In this document: piece after piece, positions 41,668-50,929 of the stretch
Layout: the number at the start of each line of letters is the position of its first letter
Position numbering within the stretch: the first letter of the stretch is position 1
Source: Carnimonas bestiolae
Lineage (GTDB): Bacteria; Pseudomonadota; Gammaproteobacteria; Pseudomonadales; Halomonadaceae
Length of the DNA stretch: 64,000 nt
Reading direction: 5' to 3' (one strand)
Assembly (NCBI RefSeq): GCF_051251125.1
Contig: NZ_JBPCZL010000015.1
Notes under the pieces: generated by a model
Seen by the model: only the letters and a program-made list of their open reading frames with translations
Database searches by the model: none
Told to the model about the DNA's origin: nothing
Made by a program: the position numbers and the translations under genes

Positions 41668-42106
41668 ACACAAACGGACACTCCTCCTCATGACTACTGC
41701 GTTATGCGTAGCGTTATCGGGGTGTGCAACAGACTCGGCATCGTTGCTGCCCCATGGTGACGAGACCATGAAAGATTTATGGAAAGAAGGCACCTCGACA
41801 GGCGGTGACTCATCTGATCGTGCCGGAGCTGAATCTGTCAATGCAGCTAGAAGCGAGTTGCGTAGGCCAATTTCATCGACGGAAATGGTGGGACAGGAGC
41901 ATCAGTACACCCGTACTGCGAAAAATGAGATTGATAGCCAGTTTTCTTGCCTGCCCAACCCGGACATGACGATGTATGTCTACCCGCATTTGCAAGGCAC
42001 CGAGAACGTACCCGTGCCCGGGTACAGCACAATTTTCCCACTCTACTCAAAACCGCAGTATGCAATGCCGGGCGAAACTGCGCGGCCAATCGGGAGGACC
42101 CGCTGA
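41654..42106 (+). CDS. TIGR03751-family transfer lipoprotein (TraV/VirB7-like)
   Basis: A 150-aa lipoprotein: the signal peptide ends in ALSGC (Cys23). The mature part has CLPNPDMTMYVYPHL near residue 97 and a Pro-rich C-terminus (VPVPGYSTIFPLY), consistent with TraV-type outer-membrane anchors of the VirB9/VirB10-like core. The stop shares a base with the next start (TGATG). Confidence 0.85.
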   Translation: MNLIKHKRTLLLMTTALCVALSGCATDSASLLPHGDETMKDLWKEGTSTGGDSSDRAGAESVNAARSELRRPISSTEMVGQEHQYTRTAKNEIDSQFSCLPNPDMTMYVYPHLQGTENVPVPGYSTIFPLYSKPQYAMPGETARPIGRTR

Positions 42107-42339
42107 TGCATGGAAAGAGCATGATGTGGCACTCCTTATTTGAGGATGTGCTGCTACGCCACGGGCACAAACTCCCCATCGCCGAAACAACCTCCGGCCA
42201 TTTCCGACTTGTCGCGTTTTCCGACATGGCCCGCGAGTTGAAGGCCGTACCGGCGTATGGCAGTACCCGGCTGTTATTGACTGCCTGTAATTCGCGCTCT
42301 GGCGCGGTGTCTCTCAATTATCATCATTGTGGGGAGTGA
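42106..42339 (+). CDS. Small unknown protein between the lipoprotein and VirB4-type genes
   Basis: A 77-aa soluble protein with no recognised family. ATG at 42106 overlaps the preceding TGA by one base and has GGAGG 8 nt upstream, strongly supporting translation. It ends 3 nt before the VirB4-type ATPase gene. Basic and slightly amphipathic, with two Cys (TACNSRS, HHCGE). Conserved placement within the core-channel genes suggests an assembly or regulatory accessory. Confidence 0.65.
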   Translation: MHGKSMMWHSLFEDVLLRHGHKLPIAETTSGHFRLVAFSDMARELKAVPAYGSTRLLLTACNSRSGAVSLNYHHCGE

Positions 42340-42342
42340 ACC

Positions 42343-45291
42343 ATGCCATTTATGGACCCCATCAACGCCTTCATGAACAAACACTTCGGTGCGAAATCTC
42401 CCGAGGGCGGTGATGCTGACGCGGAGATCGCAGGCGAAGAAGAGCCTAGGTTCAGCAATGAGGAAGGGCTTTTAACAGATAGCGAGGGGCGTCCCCTCTC
42501 CATCCCGCGCGGCAAACCCGTCACAGAGGCAGAATTGCGCCGCTCGTATAAGCGCGCCCCCAGTTTTGCGTCGCGCCTGCCCTGGGTCGAATATCTGCCG
42601 AGAGACCGAGTGTTTTTACTCCAGGACGGAGTTTCTGTCGGCGCTGTGGTTGAAATCACCCCGGCCCCCACAGAGGGCCGGTCTAGCGTTGCTCTCTCTG
42701 CTATCAGGGACATGGTGGAATCGACTCTGCAGGATAATGTGCCGAGCTACGACGATAATCCGTGGGTTGTCCAGTTCTTCTGCAAGGACGATACCGACAG
42801 TCGTTCAGAGATTGAGGCCCTGAAACGATATATTGGCAGCAAAGAGGCCCTTAACCGGCCTGACCTCCTGGAGACTGACTACACGAAAGCCTGGCTCAAC
42901 AGCATGTCATCGCATTTTGAGGCCATCGGTAAGCCTGGAGGATTGTTCAAAGACGAAGTCGTCACACAGGCTGACTGGCGGGGGCAAACACGTCGAACGC
43001 GAATGGTGGTTTATCGCTGGAATCGCTCGGGAAAAGCGAAGCTTGGAGAGCGTCAGCATAAGCTGAGTCCCACCATGGCGCTTAACCACTTGATGGACAA
43101 GCTGGAAACGTCATTTCGCAACGGAGGCTTAAAGCTAAAACGCTGTGATGGCCATGATTTTCACCGCTGGATGATGCCTAAATTCAATCCGGCCCCCAAA
43201 TTCTCTCCCACTCAGCCTCAGCGATTCTACGACCTCTTTGAGTATCCTGGCGATGGCGAAGATCGCCCGTGGAATTACGATCTGGCTGAAGGAATGCTCG
43301 CGAGTAACCCATTTGGTAATGCTGAGACCGGGAACTGGTATTTCGATGGGCAACCCAGCCGGTGTGTGCCTGTCGAGGAAATGCGCGGCGTTCCAAGCAT
43401 TGGGCATATGACCGGTGAAATCGCACGCGGTGGACGCGATAGCTCTGTGCGCAACGCTGTATTCGATATTCTCCCCGAAGGGGTGGAAATGTGCCTGACG
43501 CTAGTGGCGATTCCGCAGGAGCCGCTCGAGGACCATGTCAATTACCTGAACAAGAAGGCGGTGGGTGATAGCGTGCTCGCCGAGAGTGTCCGTAAAGACT
43601 GTGCTGAAGCACGACAGTATCTCGGGCAAAACCACAAGATCTTTCAATCAGCACTGACGTTCTTTGTCTCCGGCAAGGATGATGCAGCCCTTGAACGCAA
43701 TCTGCTGGATCTCAATACCGTGCTGGCCACGGTTAAATTAAAGGCAGTAGAGCCAGAAGATGAAGTTGCGGCGCTTAACACCTACCTACGCTGGCAGCCA
43801 ATGGCATTCGATCCAGAGCTCGACAAACGGCATCGCTGGTACACCCAACTAAACTTTGTCCAACACATTGCCAACATTGCGCCCGTGTATGGGCGCAACC
43901 GGGGAACAGGAAATCCTGGGTTCTCGTTTTTTAATCGCGGCGGTGAAACCTTCTCGTTTGATCCATTAAGTCGTAAAGACAGAGCGCAAAACGCGCACAT
44001 GTTTATTTTTGGCCCCACCGGCTCAGGAAAATCGGCCACGTTGAATGCGTTACTGGCACAGGTAGTGGCCATGCGGCGCCCACGTCTTTTTATCATCGAG
44101 AAGGGCAATTCATTTGGTCTGTTGGCCGACTATTTCAAACGCATGGGGCTGTCGGTTAACAAGGTAAAATTGTCCCCTAACTCGGATACGAGACTACCCC
44201 CGTTTGCCGAAGCTAACCGACTGTTGGATGACGACTACAAGGAAATCCTCCTACAGCGTGAAAAGCGCGACCGCAGCTCTGATGAAGAGCTCACTCCGGA
44301 AGACATTGTTGAGGACGTCGGTGACGACGATAGCGAAGACCTGGAGCGCGACATCCTCCAGGAGATGGAAATCATGGCTCGCCTCATGATTACCGGCGGC
44401 GATCCGAAAGAAGAGGCTGACTATCGACGCGCAGATAACCGCCTCGTTCGTGACGCCATTCTGATGGCCGCAGAGAAAGCGGTGAGCGAGCAACGCCAGA
44501 CTCTGGCAGAAGACGTTCAATGGGCACTACGGGAGATATCAAAGCGCACTGACATTCCGGACAATCGGCGCCATCGTGCATACAACATGAGCGAATCTAT
44601 CGGGATGTTCACGGACGGATTCGACGGTCAGGTGTTCAATACCGAGGGCAAAGCATGGCCCGAGTGTGACGTCACGATCGTTGACCTCGCCTACTACTCA
44701 AATTCCGGCTATGGGGCACAGTTGGCCCTGGCAGTCATGTCCATCACCAATATGATCACATCGATCGCAGAGCGCGATCAGTATTCAGGTCGCCCTATTA
44801 TCCAGGTAATCGATGAGTGCCACCTCCTGACTGTCAATCCACTACTATCACCGCTGCTGGTGTCGGTAGCCAAAATGGGGCGAAAGTTGAATTTCTGGCT
44901 GTGGCTCGCGACCCAGAACGTCAACGATTTTCCTGATGTAGCAGCGAAAATGCTAGATATGTTGGAGTGGTGGCTCCTGCTCAATATGCCTCCCAACGAG
45001 ATCAAATCGGTGGCCCAGTTCAAAACGCTGTCGGAGGACGACATTCTATTGATCCAGTCGGCTACGAAGGCAACAGGGCAATACACTGAAGGCGTGGTGT
45101 TATCTGAGCGTATGAAAGCGCTATTTCGTGCTGTTCCACCGAGCCTTTATCTGTCGTTGGCAGGCACAGAGCCCGATGAGAAGAAAGAACGTGCCGATAT
45201 CATGGCCGAAGAGGGCTGCGATGAACTGGAAGCAGCCATCAAAGTCGCAGAGAAGCTCGATAGGCTTCGAGGATTGGAGCCAGCGCAATGA
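42343..45291 (+). CDS. Conjugative transfer ATPase (TraC/VirB4-like, TIGR03744, PFL_4706)
   Basis: A 982-aa VirB4/TraC-family ATPase that powers pilus assembly. The N-terminal family domain covers about residues 60-480. Walker A FGPTGSGKSAT is near 555-565 and the Walker B-type VIDECHLL near 822-829. LWLATQNVNDFPD follows. An acidic insertion of about 35 residues (around 640-675) occurs after the nucleotide-binding loop. Long for VirB4 (about 800 aa) but normal for this ICE subfamily. It overlaps the next gene by 4 nt. Confidence 0.92.
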   Translation: MPFMDPINAFMNKHFGAKSPEGGDADAEIAGEEEPRFSNEEGLLTDSEGRPLSIPRGKPVTEAELRRSYKRAPSFASRLPWVEYLPRDRVFLLQDGVSVGAVVEITPAPTEGRSSVALSAIRDMVESTLQDNVPSYDDNPWVVQFFCKDDTDSRSEIEALKRYIGSKEALNRPDLLETDYTKAWLNSMSSHFEAIGKPGGLFKDEVVTQADWRGQTRRTRMVVYRWNRSGKAKLGERQHKLSPTMALNHLMDKLETSFRNGGLKLKRCDGHDFHRWMMPKFNPAPKFSPTQPQRFYDLFEYPGDGEDRPWNYDLAEGMLASNPFGNAETGNWYFDGQPSRCVPVEEMRGVPSIGHMTGEIARGGRDSSVRNAVFDILPEGVEMCLTLVAIPQEPLEDHVNYLNKKAVGDSVLAESVRKDCAEARQYLGQNHKIFQSALTFFVSGKDDAALERNLLDLNTVLATVKLKAVEPEDEVAALNTYLRWQPMAFDPELDKRHRWYTQLNFVQHIANIAPVYGRNRGTGNPGFSFFNRGGETFSFDPLSRKDRAQNAHMFIFGPTGSGKSATLNALLAQVVAMRRPRLFIIEKGNSFGLLADYFKRMGLSVNKVKLSPNSDTRLPPFAEANRLLDDDYKEILLQREKRDRSSDEELTPEDIVEDVGDDDSEDLERDILQEMEIMARLMITGGDPKEEADYRRADNRLVRDAILMAAEKAVSEQRQTLAEDVQWALREISKRTDIPDNRRHRAYNMSESIGMFTDGFDGQVFNTEGKAWPECDVTIVDLAYYSNSGYGAQLALAVMSITNMITSIAERDQYSGRPIIQVIDECHLLTVNPLLSPLLVSVAKMGRKLNFWLWLATQNVNDFPDVAAKMLDMLEWWLLLNMPPNEIKSVAQFKTLSEDDILLIQSATKATGQYTEGVVLSERMKALFRAVPPSLYLSLAGTEPDEKKERADIMAEEGCDELEAAIKVAEKLDRLRGLEPAQ

Positions 45292-45947
45292 ACGATATGT
45301 ATACCGTCATTGGTAAGGTGCCTTCGTCAACTGACCCCTACTTCCTGCATGTACTGCCCGTATTACAACTAGACCCATACGATGGGATATCCACTAGTGA
45401 TATTCACCTCGATGTTCGAGCCAGCTGGTGTGTGACGACTATTGCTCCAGGCGAGCTAAGTATTATCGCTCCCTACCCGAACCAGAATTTCTGTGCAGGC
45501 GGATCTAGTGAGTGTGACCTCGGTTGGCTCGTGCCGCTGCCTGAGGACATCGAATACGGCAGCATTACCATGGAGTGGCAATTGACACCTTCAACTCCAT
45601 CAGATCAACACGTGACGAAGATCTCGCACACGATCAATTTGGACTTTGAATACGGCAAACGGGGGCAACGGGTGTGGTCGATGGATATTGCCAATTATTG
45701 GCAGCAAACCCGTCATGCTGATATCCACCCAGAGCCTCGTATCGCTCTGAATAGATTCTCTCATTACCGAGCAGCAGCCATCTCCAAAGATCGACATGCT
45801 GTCGTATATGAAACAGCTGGGGACACTGGTCGTCAATTAACGATCACTGAGCAATTGACACTGCCTGCCATCGATATTGACGAATGCTGGACCATCCAGC
45901 GGTACGGTGGGGTCAATCCGCAAACATTGCTAGCGGAAGCAAGTTAG
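45288..45947 (+). CDS. Unknown protein downstream of the VirB4-type ATPase
   Basis: A 219-aa protein without signal peptide or membrane segment and without recognised domain. It appears beta-rich, with DIHLDVRASWCVTTIAPGEL near residue 40, SHTINLDFEYGKRGQRVW near 115 and several Trp residues. A 4-nt overlap with the ATPase gene indicates cotranslation. It ends the long operon begun at 37170; about 110 nt separate it from dsbC. Confidence 0.65.
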   Translation: MNDMYTVIGKVPSSTDPYFLHVLPVLQLDPYDGISTSDIHLDVRASWCVTTIAPGELSIIAPYPNQNFCAGGSSECDLGWLVPLPEDIEYGSITMEWQLTPSTPSDQHVTKISHTINLDFEYGKRGQRVWSMDIANYWQQTRHADIHPEPRIALNRFSHYRAAAISKDRHAVVYETAGDTGRQLTITEQLTLPAIDIDECWTIQRYGGVNPQTLLAEAS

Positions 45948-46062
45948 CTCCCAAGGAATATATGTCCAGCAATGTAGTATTCGGGGCTGTTACCGGCATC
46001 GGTTTACCCCACCGTAGTGGGCGTGTAGTTATGTCTTAATTCTGAAGCAGGAGATGCCCTAT

Positions 46063-46881
46063 ATGCCCTTGAACGTCTTAATGAAAACATCTGTCGCTGT
46101 AGCAGTAATTGGTGTGCTGGCAGGCTGCTCGGATGGTGATAATCACGAGCATCAGCAGGCGGATTACCACGTCAAAAAGCAAGATAGCCAGGCAACAAGC
46201 GGAGATCCTCAAACCGCCCTGAAGGGACTCAAAATCAACGGTCAGGACGTTCAGGTAACCTCCGTGCGGCCGACCAAATTGAGTGGTCCGCTGTACGAAG
46301 TGCGTCTGGCCAGCGGAGAGATCATTTATAGTGACACTCATGGCCGCCAGATGGTGTTGGGTACCTATTACGACAATGCGCCGGAGGGGCTCAAGAACCT
46401 GACGGAAGAGTCGGGGCGGCAGGCGCGTCTAGAGCAGCTCTCCAAGGTGAGCGATCGAGACCGAATTGTGTACCCGGCCCAAGGGCAACAAAAAGCCACT
46501 ATTACAGTTTTCACTGATCCTACATGCCCTTACTGCCAAGCATTGCATGGCGAGATCAACAAACTGACGAGCGGTGGTATCACGGTGAATTACATACCGT
46601 TTCCCCGATCCGGCCCTGACTCCCCAGCTGGCAGGCAATTAGCTCAGATACTGTGTAGTGACGATCCCGCAGAGGCCATCACGACCGCATTCAATAACGG
46701 TGCACTCAAGGATGGCCCGTCGGAGTCGTGTGCTGCCGCTGTACGTAAGGGGCACGAGCTGGGGTCGCAGTTCGGGGTCCAAGGAACACCGTCGATTGTC
46801 TTGCCGTCCGGCGAGATGGGTCAGGGCTATATGCCAGCAGATCAGCTGGTACAGGCCGCACTTCAGGACTCAAATGAATGA
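46063..46881 (+). CDS. dsbC: DsbC-family thiol-disulfide protein, predicted lipoprotein
   Basis: A 272-aa thioredoxin-fold protein of the DsbC/DsbG type. The signal peptide ends in the lipobox VLAGC. A dimerisation-like domain (residues about 50-130) precedes the catalytic domain with the CPYC active site at about 155-158 (FTDPTCPYCQALHGE) and a cis-Pro loop GVQGTPSIVLPSG. It probably shuffles disulfides in Cys-rich TraU/TraH-like proteins encoded downstream. ATG at 46063 gives AGGAG 10 nt upstream; 46054 and 46081 are alternatives. Confidence 0.87.
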   Translation: MPLNVLMKTSVAVAVIGVLAGCSDGDNHEHQQADYHVKKQDSQATSGDPQTALKGLKINGQDVQVTSVRPTKLSGPLYEVRLASGEIIYSDTHGRQMVLGTYYDNAPEGLKNLTEESGRQARLEQLSKVSDRDRIVYPAQGQQKATITVFTDPTCPYCQALHGEINKLTSGGITVNYIPFPRSGPDSPAGRQLAQILCSDDPAEAITTAFNNGALKDGPSESCAAAVRKGHELGSQFGVQGTPSIVLPSGEMGQGYMPADQLVQAALQDSNE

Positions 46882-46951
46882 GAGAGCACCTCAATGGTCA
46901 GCTCAGGAAATATGGGGCGCGGCGATAGAGGTTGATGGTGGGCGGGGTGTG

Positions 46952-47248
46952 TCATGACGGATAGCCGGCTTCTTTTTGGTGACGCACAGACAGAATAGCA
47001 ACCAGGTCTCCTTCTAGCCGGTACAAGGCCGTGTATCCGCTATTACCAAAATCAATCAGCCATTCCCTGTATGGCATATCCATTCCCTCGACCGGACGAC
47101 CTGCATGGGGCTGAAGGGCAAGATGTTTGACGCTTGTTCTGATGGCCCTGGTTGCCCGTTTGGCTGCTTCCTTATCCTCGGCTGCAAGAAACCGGTATAG
47201 GCGTTGTACATCCCTGAGCGCTGAATAGGTCCATTTCAACTGTGGCAT
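46952..47248 (-). CDS. parE: ParE/RelE-family toxin
   Basis: A 98-aa toxin of the RelE/ParE superfamily: LKWTYSALRDVQRLYRFLAA helix pair at the N-terminus, LQPHAGRPVEGMDMPYREWL in the middle, and the C-terminal strand LVAILSVRHQKEAGY with the conserved RHxxE-type ending. It is probably a gyrase or ribosome-dependent toxin. It overlaps the antitoxin gene by 13 nt. The pair is transcribed against the transfer genes, so it is an inserted addiction module that would stabilise the ICE. Confidence 0.88.
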   Translation of the reverse strand: MPQLKWTYSALRDVQRLYRFLAAEDKEAAKRATRAIRTSVKHLALQPHAGRPVEGMDMPYREWLIDFGNSGYTALYRLEGDLVAILSVRHQKEAGYPS

Positions 47249-47514
47249 TCGGGAATCTCAACGTCCTCACCTGCTTCAAGCTTTTCCAGCCATGCGTCGG
47301 CTTCCTCAAGCGACAGGTGGCGCCCCGTTTGCTGGTAGTGATCCCACGCCTTCAGGGCATCCTGTTTGAAGGACTCTCGCTTCTCTTCACGAGCAACGTA
47401 CTGCGTAATAGCATCGCGCATGATCCAATGTGCTGTGCGACGGCGTGAATCTGCCAGATGCTGGATGCGCTGTTTCAGGTCTTCATTGAGCTTAATGGAT
47501 GTAGTGGTTGCCAT
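47236..47514 (-). CDS. parD: Ribbon-helix-helix antitoxin
   Basis: A 92-aa antitoxin with an N-terminal ribbon-helix-helix (TTTSIKLNEDLKQRIQHLAD, residues about 2-45) of the CopG/ParD type and an acidic C-terminal toxin-binding tail (LEEADAWLEKLEAGEDVEIP). ATG at 47514 has TTGGAG 7 nt upstream; a TTG start at 47526 would add four residues. First gene of the toxin-antitoxin pair and likely autorepressor. The symbol is by analogy. Confidence 0.83.
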   Translation of the reverse strand: MATTTSIKLNEDLKQRIQHLADSRRRTAHWIMRDAITQYVAREEKRESFKQDALKAWDHYQQTGRHLSLEEADAWLEKLEAGEDVEIPECHS

Positions 47515-47615
47515 GATATGCTCCAATAAAAGGTAACACCTAATAGTACAGTATCTTCACTGACGGTCACTTGTCCATCCTGTGATCGACCCTTCTTTCC
47601 CCTCGAAATAGTGCG

Positions 47616-47635
47616 ACTCTGACTTAACATTCTTT
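47616..47635 (+). promoter_or_regulatory. Recurrent CTTAAC element before the TIGR03757-TraG operon
   Basis: ACTCTGACTTAACATTCTTT, 81 nt before the ATG at 47717, matches the elements at 15847 and 37085. It lies between the inserted toxin-antitoxin pair and the last transfer operon and is the likely promoter region of that operon. Confidence 0.55.
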
Positions 47636-47716
47636 ACTGCCGCTGCTTTCCACCTGGCGCAACCTCACCGTGATATCGAGTCGATTTTTGCGGGCCGCCG
47701 CCAGGGAATGTGGTTC

Positions 47717-48130
47717 ATGGGAAAAAAACGGTTGGTAGTAACGATAACAGGGGGATGCCTGATGTCGTGGTGGTCAGCGATCGCATGTGCGGGCGTTGAA
47801 ATCTTCACGAGCTCAGAGATGCCCGTTTCAAATGTGCCTAGTGATGCCGTCACGGTATCCATCGATTCAGGTGAAAAACTGGATGATCAAATATCAGCTG
47901 ATCTACCTGATGATCCTGACGAGGCCGAAGCCGTCATGCATCGTCGAATGCGCTCCCCCGAATACCGGGCACACGCTGAGCAACTGAACCAGGCATACAC
48001 CGGTCTTGCACGAGCATGGATCCTCGGGATTCAGAAGATACCTGCCGTCGTGGTGGATGAACGCTATGTGGTGTACGGCCAGCCAGACGTCTCCAAGGCG
48101 CTCGATGAAATTCAATCGGAGCGCCGCTGA
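47717..48130 (+). CDS. PFL_4709-family ICE protein (TIGR03757)
   Basis: A 137-aa exported protein of the TIGR03757 family. A signal peptide covers about residues 1-24. The mature domain resembles a short TrbC/TraW-type periplasmic protein with VEIFTSSEMPVSN at its start and KIPAVVVDERYVVYGQPDVS near the end, a thioredoxin-like ending without Cys pair. ATG at 47717 is preferred over 47708 for spacing from CAGGGA. Its last base is the first base of the next ATG. Confidence 0.84.
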   Translation: MGKKRLVVTITGGCLMSWWSAIACAGVEIFTSSEMPVSNVPSDAVTVSIDSGEKLDDQISADLPDDPDEAEAVMHRRMRSPEYRAHAEQLNQAYTGLARAWILGIQKIPAVVVDERYVVYGQPDVSKALDEIQSERR

Positions 48131-49089
48131 TGAAATATCTCACCACCCTACTGTTAACGGCCGCTACTGCGGCGATTACCAGCTATAGCTCCCCTTCTCT
48201 CGCCATCAATACAGCCACGATTGCCGCCTCCAGCCTATCTTCAGGGTGTCTGGACTACAAAATCATCGGCATTTGCGAGTGGCTCGATTGCAAAGGGCAT
48301 CGAGGATGCCGCGTCAAAACATCAGTGAGGGTAAAACATTTTGTGCCTGACCTGGTGGTATCCAGCTACCAGACGGCTGGCAACAACCCATGGAGCGAGG
48401 CGTCCATGATTTCATCCATTGCAGCCCCCGTGAACAACGCTATCGGAGGTGGCGCCAGCAATGAGATGCAAAACGACCAGCACATTAACACCCAATTCAA
48501 GAATGTCGATGCGGTCGGACACCCTGGCAGCGAAGCGTTCAACCGATTTGCCGGGGCACTGGGCATGGCCTGTCATTCCGGCGCCACTGCTTTTGAACCG
48601 TATTTCGTATCTACGCTCGATGTAGCCATGTGGCGGTCAGGTATCCCAGAGATGGGATACCCGGAGGCTCTGACGCCTGGCAAACGTGAGATGGGGTCGA
48701 CGGGCGATATGTGGGGAGCCATTTACCCGCGCAGCGGGTTCGTGTCCCAAACCCACGATTACAAGACAGCGGCGGTAACCGCCCAGAGGGCTGCAGACAT
48801 CGTTACACGTGGCAACCAGACGCATGTCTATAAGGCGCTTCAACCATCGCGCTCCAAGAATGAAGGCTGGTGGCCACCCAGCAAACCTGTCCAAGAAGGC
48901 GACTCGTCAACACACAAATGGCAACGCCTATCACCCCACCAAAGCAGTTCATGCAGCATTTTCCCCGATGGCGGTCAGAACCAAGAGCTCGATTCCGGCG
49001 GAGATTATGTGTGGGCGCTGTGGCGACCCTATGCGTGCTGCGAAAAACGCGGTCAAAAATTGCTGATGTACACGGGAGGAAACCCATGA
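48130..49089 (+). CDS. PFL_4710-family ICE protein (TraU-like, TIGR03756)
   Basis: A 319-aa exported protein related to TraU of F-type systems. The signal peptide spans about residues 1-25. Numerous Cys in the mature protein (CLDYKIIGICEWLDCKGHRG, then CHSGATAFEP and PYACCEKRG) suggest disulfides, consistent with the DsbC gene nearby. WWPPSKPVQEGD is a family-typical stretch. It would act in pilus assembly or DNA transfer at the outer membrane. It overlaps the next gene by 4 nt. Confidence 0.87.
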   Translation: MKYLTTLLLTAATAAITSYSSPSLAINTATIAASSLSSGCLDYKIIGICEWLDCKGHRGCRVKTSVRVKHFVPDLVVSSYQTAGNNPWSEASMISSIAAPVNNAIGGGASNEMQNDQHINTQFKNVDAVGHPGSEAFNRFAGALGMACHSGATAFEPYFVSTLDVAMWRSGIPEMGYPEALTPGKREMGSTGDMWGAIYPRSGFVSQTHDYKTAAVTAQRAADIVTRGNQTHVYKALQPSRSKNEGWWPPSKPVQEGDSSTHKWQRLSPHQSSSCSIFPDGGQNQELDSGGDYVWALWRPYACCEKRGQKLLMYTGGNP

Positions 49090-50549
49090 GCAAACCCATT
49101 CACCACATTGCCCGTGCAGCTATTTTGAGCGTGGGTCTGCTGTCCATCAGTGCGTGGGCAGCAGATGATATGTACTACAGCATTGGAGGGGGAAGTCCCG
49201 TTAACGCATCAGCGGGGCTCGGGCATTCTTCCAGTCTGCAGGGTGTCGGCATTGGCTGGAACGTTAATGCGACCTGCGGCAATTTCGACATGGGAAGCAC
49301 CGTCAGCAATCAGTTGAACGGTATGACCAACGGATTTCAGACGATGATGGGCAATGTCGTCCAAAACGCTACCAGCGCCGTGGCAAGCCTGCCCGCCATG
49401 ATCATTCAGCGCACAAACCCAGGCCTTTACGATCTGATCACTAACGGCGTGCTCCAGGGCCGCACGGATTTCGATAAGGCCAAACTCTCGTGTCAAAACA
49501 TGGCTAACAGCCTGGCGGATGCCAGCCTGAGTGGTCGCATGCAACAAGACGCTCAGGCCGAGAACATGATGGAGACTGCGGCCAATAACAAGGATGCAGT
49601 ATCAGCCCAGGCACAGGTTGAAAAAAGCGCCGGTAATAGCGGTAAAAAATGGGTTGGAGGCAAGAAATACGGCGGCCAGGGACAAGACCCCATTCGGGTC
49701 GTATCAGATGCCACTAAAGCCGGTTTTAACCTGCTGCACGGCCACTCCAGTACAAGTACAGAGTCCATCTCAGGAGGCGGTAAAGGTCAGGGGTCTGTTT
49801 CCACCTCTTCTGGCAACTGGGTAGGTGGTGGCGGTGTATCCGGCAACAACTCATCGATCGGCGGAGGCGGTAGCGGCGGCTCCAGCGGAGGTAGTGGCGG
49901 CGGTGGTGGTGGTTGCCAAGGAGGCATGTGCACCGTGTGGTCAACGCCTCAGCAGGCCGCTGACTGGACGAGCAAGGTCACCGGTGACACAGAGCTGCGA
50001 ACCTGTGATGGGTGTGAGCCGACAGCCTCTCTGGCCGGTACCGGATTGGTACGTGAGGTCGAGGAGGAGCAGAAGGACATCAGCAAAACCCTGAGCGAGA
50101 TGGTTAATGGCGGCAGTATTACTCAGGCCAAACTGAACGATATCTCGGCAGGAGACCTGGCAGTGTCGCGCAGTGTCATCGAAGCGCTGCGTACTGATCC
50201 CGAGAAAGCCCTGCTCACACATCGACTAGCATCCGAAATGGCATTGACCCGCACCCTTAACAAGGGGCTCTGGGCACGCCGAGCCTTGATTGCAGGTGCC
50301 AGTGAGCCTGGCATCCAGGGAAATGGACCAGGTTCAGAAGCACTAAACGCAAAAATTGGTGAGCTCAACAACGACATCGAAATGCTGCGACAAGAGATGG
50401 AAATTCGCAAGAGCATGAGCTCCAGTGCAGCTGCGACAGCACTGCGTCGAGCTGAAGCACGAACTGCGGGTTCCATGAGCAACGAATACTCATCGCCTGA
50501 TTCAATCCTTGATAATCGTGGCCGTCCCAAAAACCAGGGGAGTGACTAA
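49086..50549 (+). CDS. PFL_4711-family ICE protein (TraH-like, TIGR03755)
   Basis: A 487-aa exported protein; ATG at 49086 gives a signal peptide (cleavage near AWA, residue 22), whereas the longer open frame from 48870 overlaps the TraU-like gene by 220 nt and lacks one. The N-terminal domain resembles TraH (ATCGNFDMGSTVSNQLNGM). Residues about 235-280 are a very Gly/Ser-rich linker (near 49840-49915). The C-terminal half is helical and coiled (LNNDIEMLRQEMEIRKSM). Role in pilus assembly is inferred from family. Confidence 0.86.
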   Translation: MSKPIHHIARAAILSVGLLSISAWAADDMYYSIGGGSPVNASAGLGHSSSLQGVGIGWNVNATCGNFDMGSTVSNQLNGMTNGFQTMMGNVVQNATSAVASLPAMIIQRTNPGLYDLITNGVLQGRTDFDKAKLSCQNMANSLADASLSGRMQQDAQAENMMETAANNKDAVSAQAQVEKSAGNSGKKWVGGKKYGGQGQDPIRVVSDATKAGFNLLHGHSSTSTESISGGGKGQGSVSTSSGNWVGGGGVSGNNSSIGGGGSGGSSGGSGGGGGGCQGGMCTVWSTPQQAADWTSKVTGDTELRTCDGCEPTASLAGTGLVREVEEEQKDISKTLSEMVNGGSITQAKLNDISAGDLAVSRSVIEALRTDPEKALLTHRLASEMALTRTLNKGLWARRALIAGASEPGIQGNGPGSEALNAKIGELNNDIEMLRQEMEIRKSMSSSAAATALRRAEARTAGSMSNEYSSPDSILDNRGRPKNQGSD

Positions 50550-50551
50550 TC

Positions 50552-50929
50552 ATGAGGTCACGTCTGCTAAATCCCCGTCGCTGGCCATCAGTTGTGTTTG
50601 CAGGCATCGGCCTTATCGTCGCTTTTTTACTGAGCGGAATGATTACGAGCCTGGGCATGCGTTTTTACGGTAGCCAAGAGGCGTTTCAGGCAGTTCATCA
50701 CCGAGTATTGCCATGGCTGATGCTGTGGCGCTTGGCACTCTATGCTGCACTCGGCTGGTATTGGCTTAAGCACTTCAAACCGAGGCTACTGACGCGCATT
50801 GCTGATGATACCGCGCAGCGCAGCGCAGCAAATCAGCGGCTGAGACGATTGGAAATTCTGTTGATCATCGTGCTGGCCATCATCGAGGTGAGCAACCTGG
50901 TGAACTGGGCAGGAGGTGCCAGCGCATGA
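50552..50929 (+). CDS. Small ICE membrane protein before traG
   Basis: A 125-aa protein with three hydrophobic segments: about residues 13-33 (VVFAGIGLIVAFLLSGMITS), 52-68 and 98-115, and a basic region between the second and third. A gene of this size and topology usually sits between the TraH-like and TraG-like genes of these ICEs. Its stop overlaps the next ATG (4 nt). No assigned function. Confidence 0.75.
   Translation: MRSRLLNPRRWPSVVFAGIGLIVAFLLSGMITSLGMRFYGSQEAFQAVHHRVLPWLMLWRLALYAALGWYWLKHFKPRLLTRIADDTAQRSAANQRLRRLEILLIIVLAIIEVSNLVNWAGGASA

Noticed and set aside
48870..49085. Upstream extension of the TraH-like gene
   Set aside because: The extension overlaps the TraU-like gene by over 200 nt, has shadow-like composition and would bury a clear signal peptide starting at 49086.
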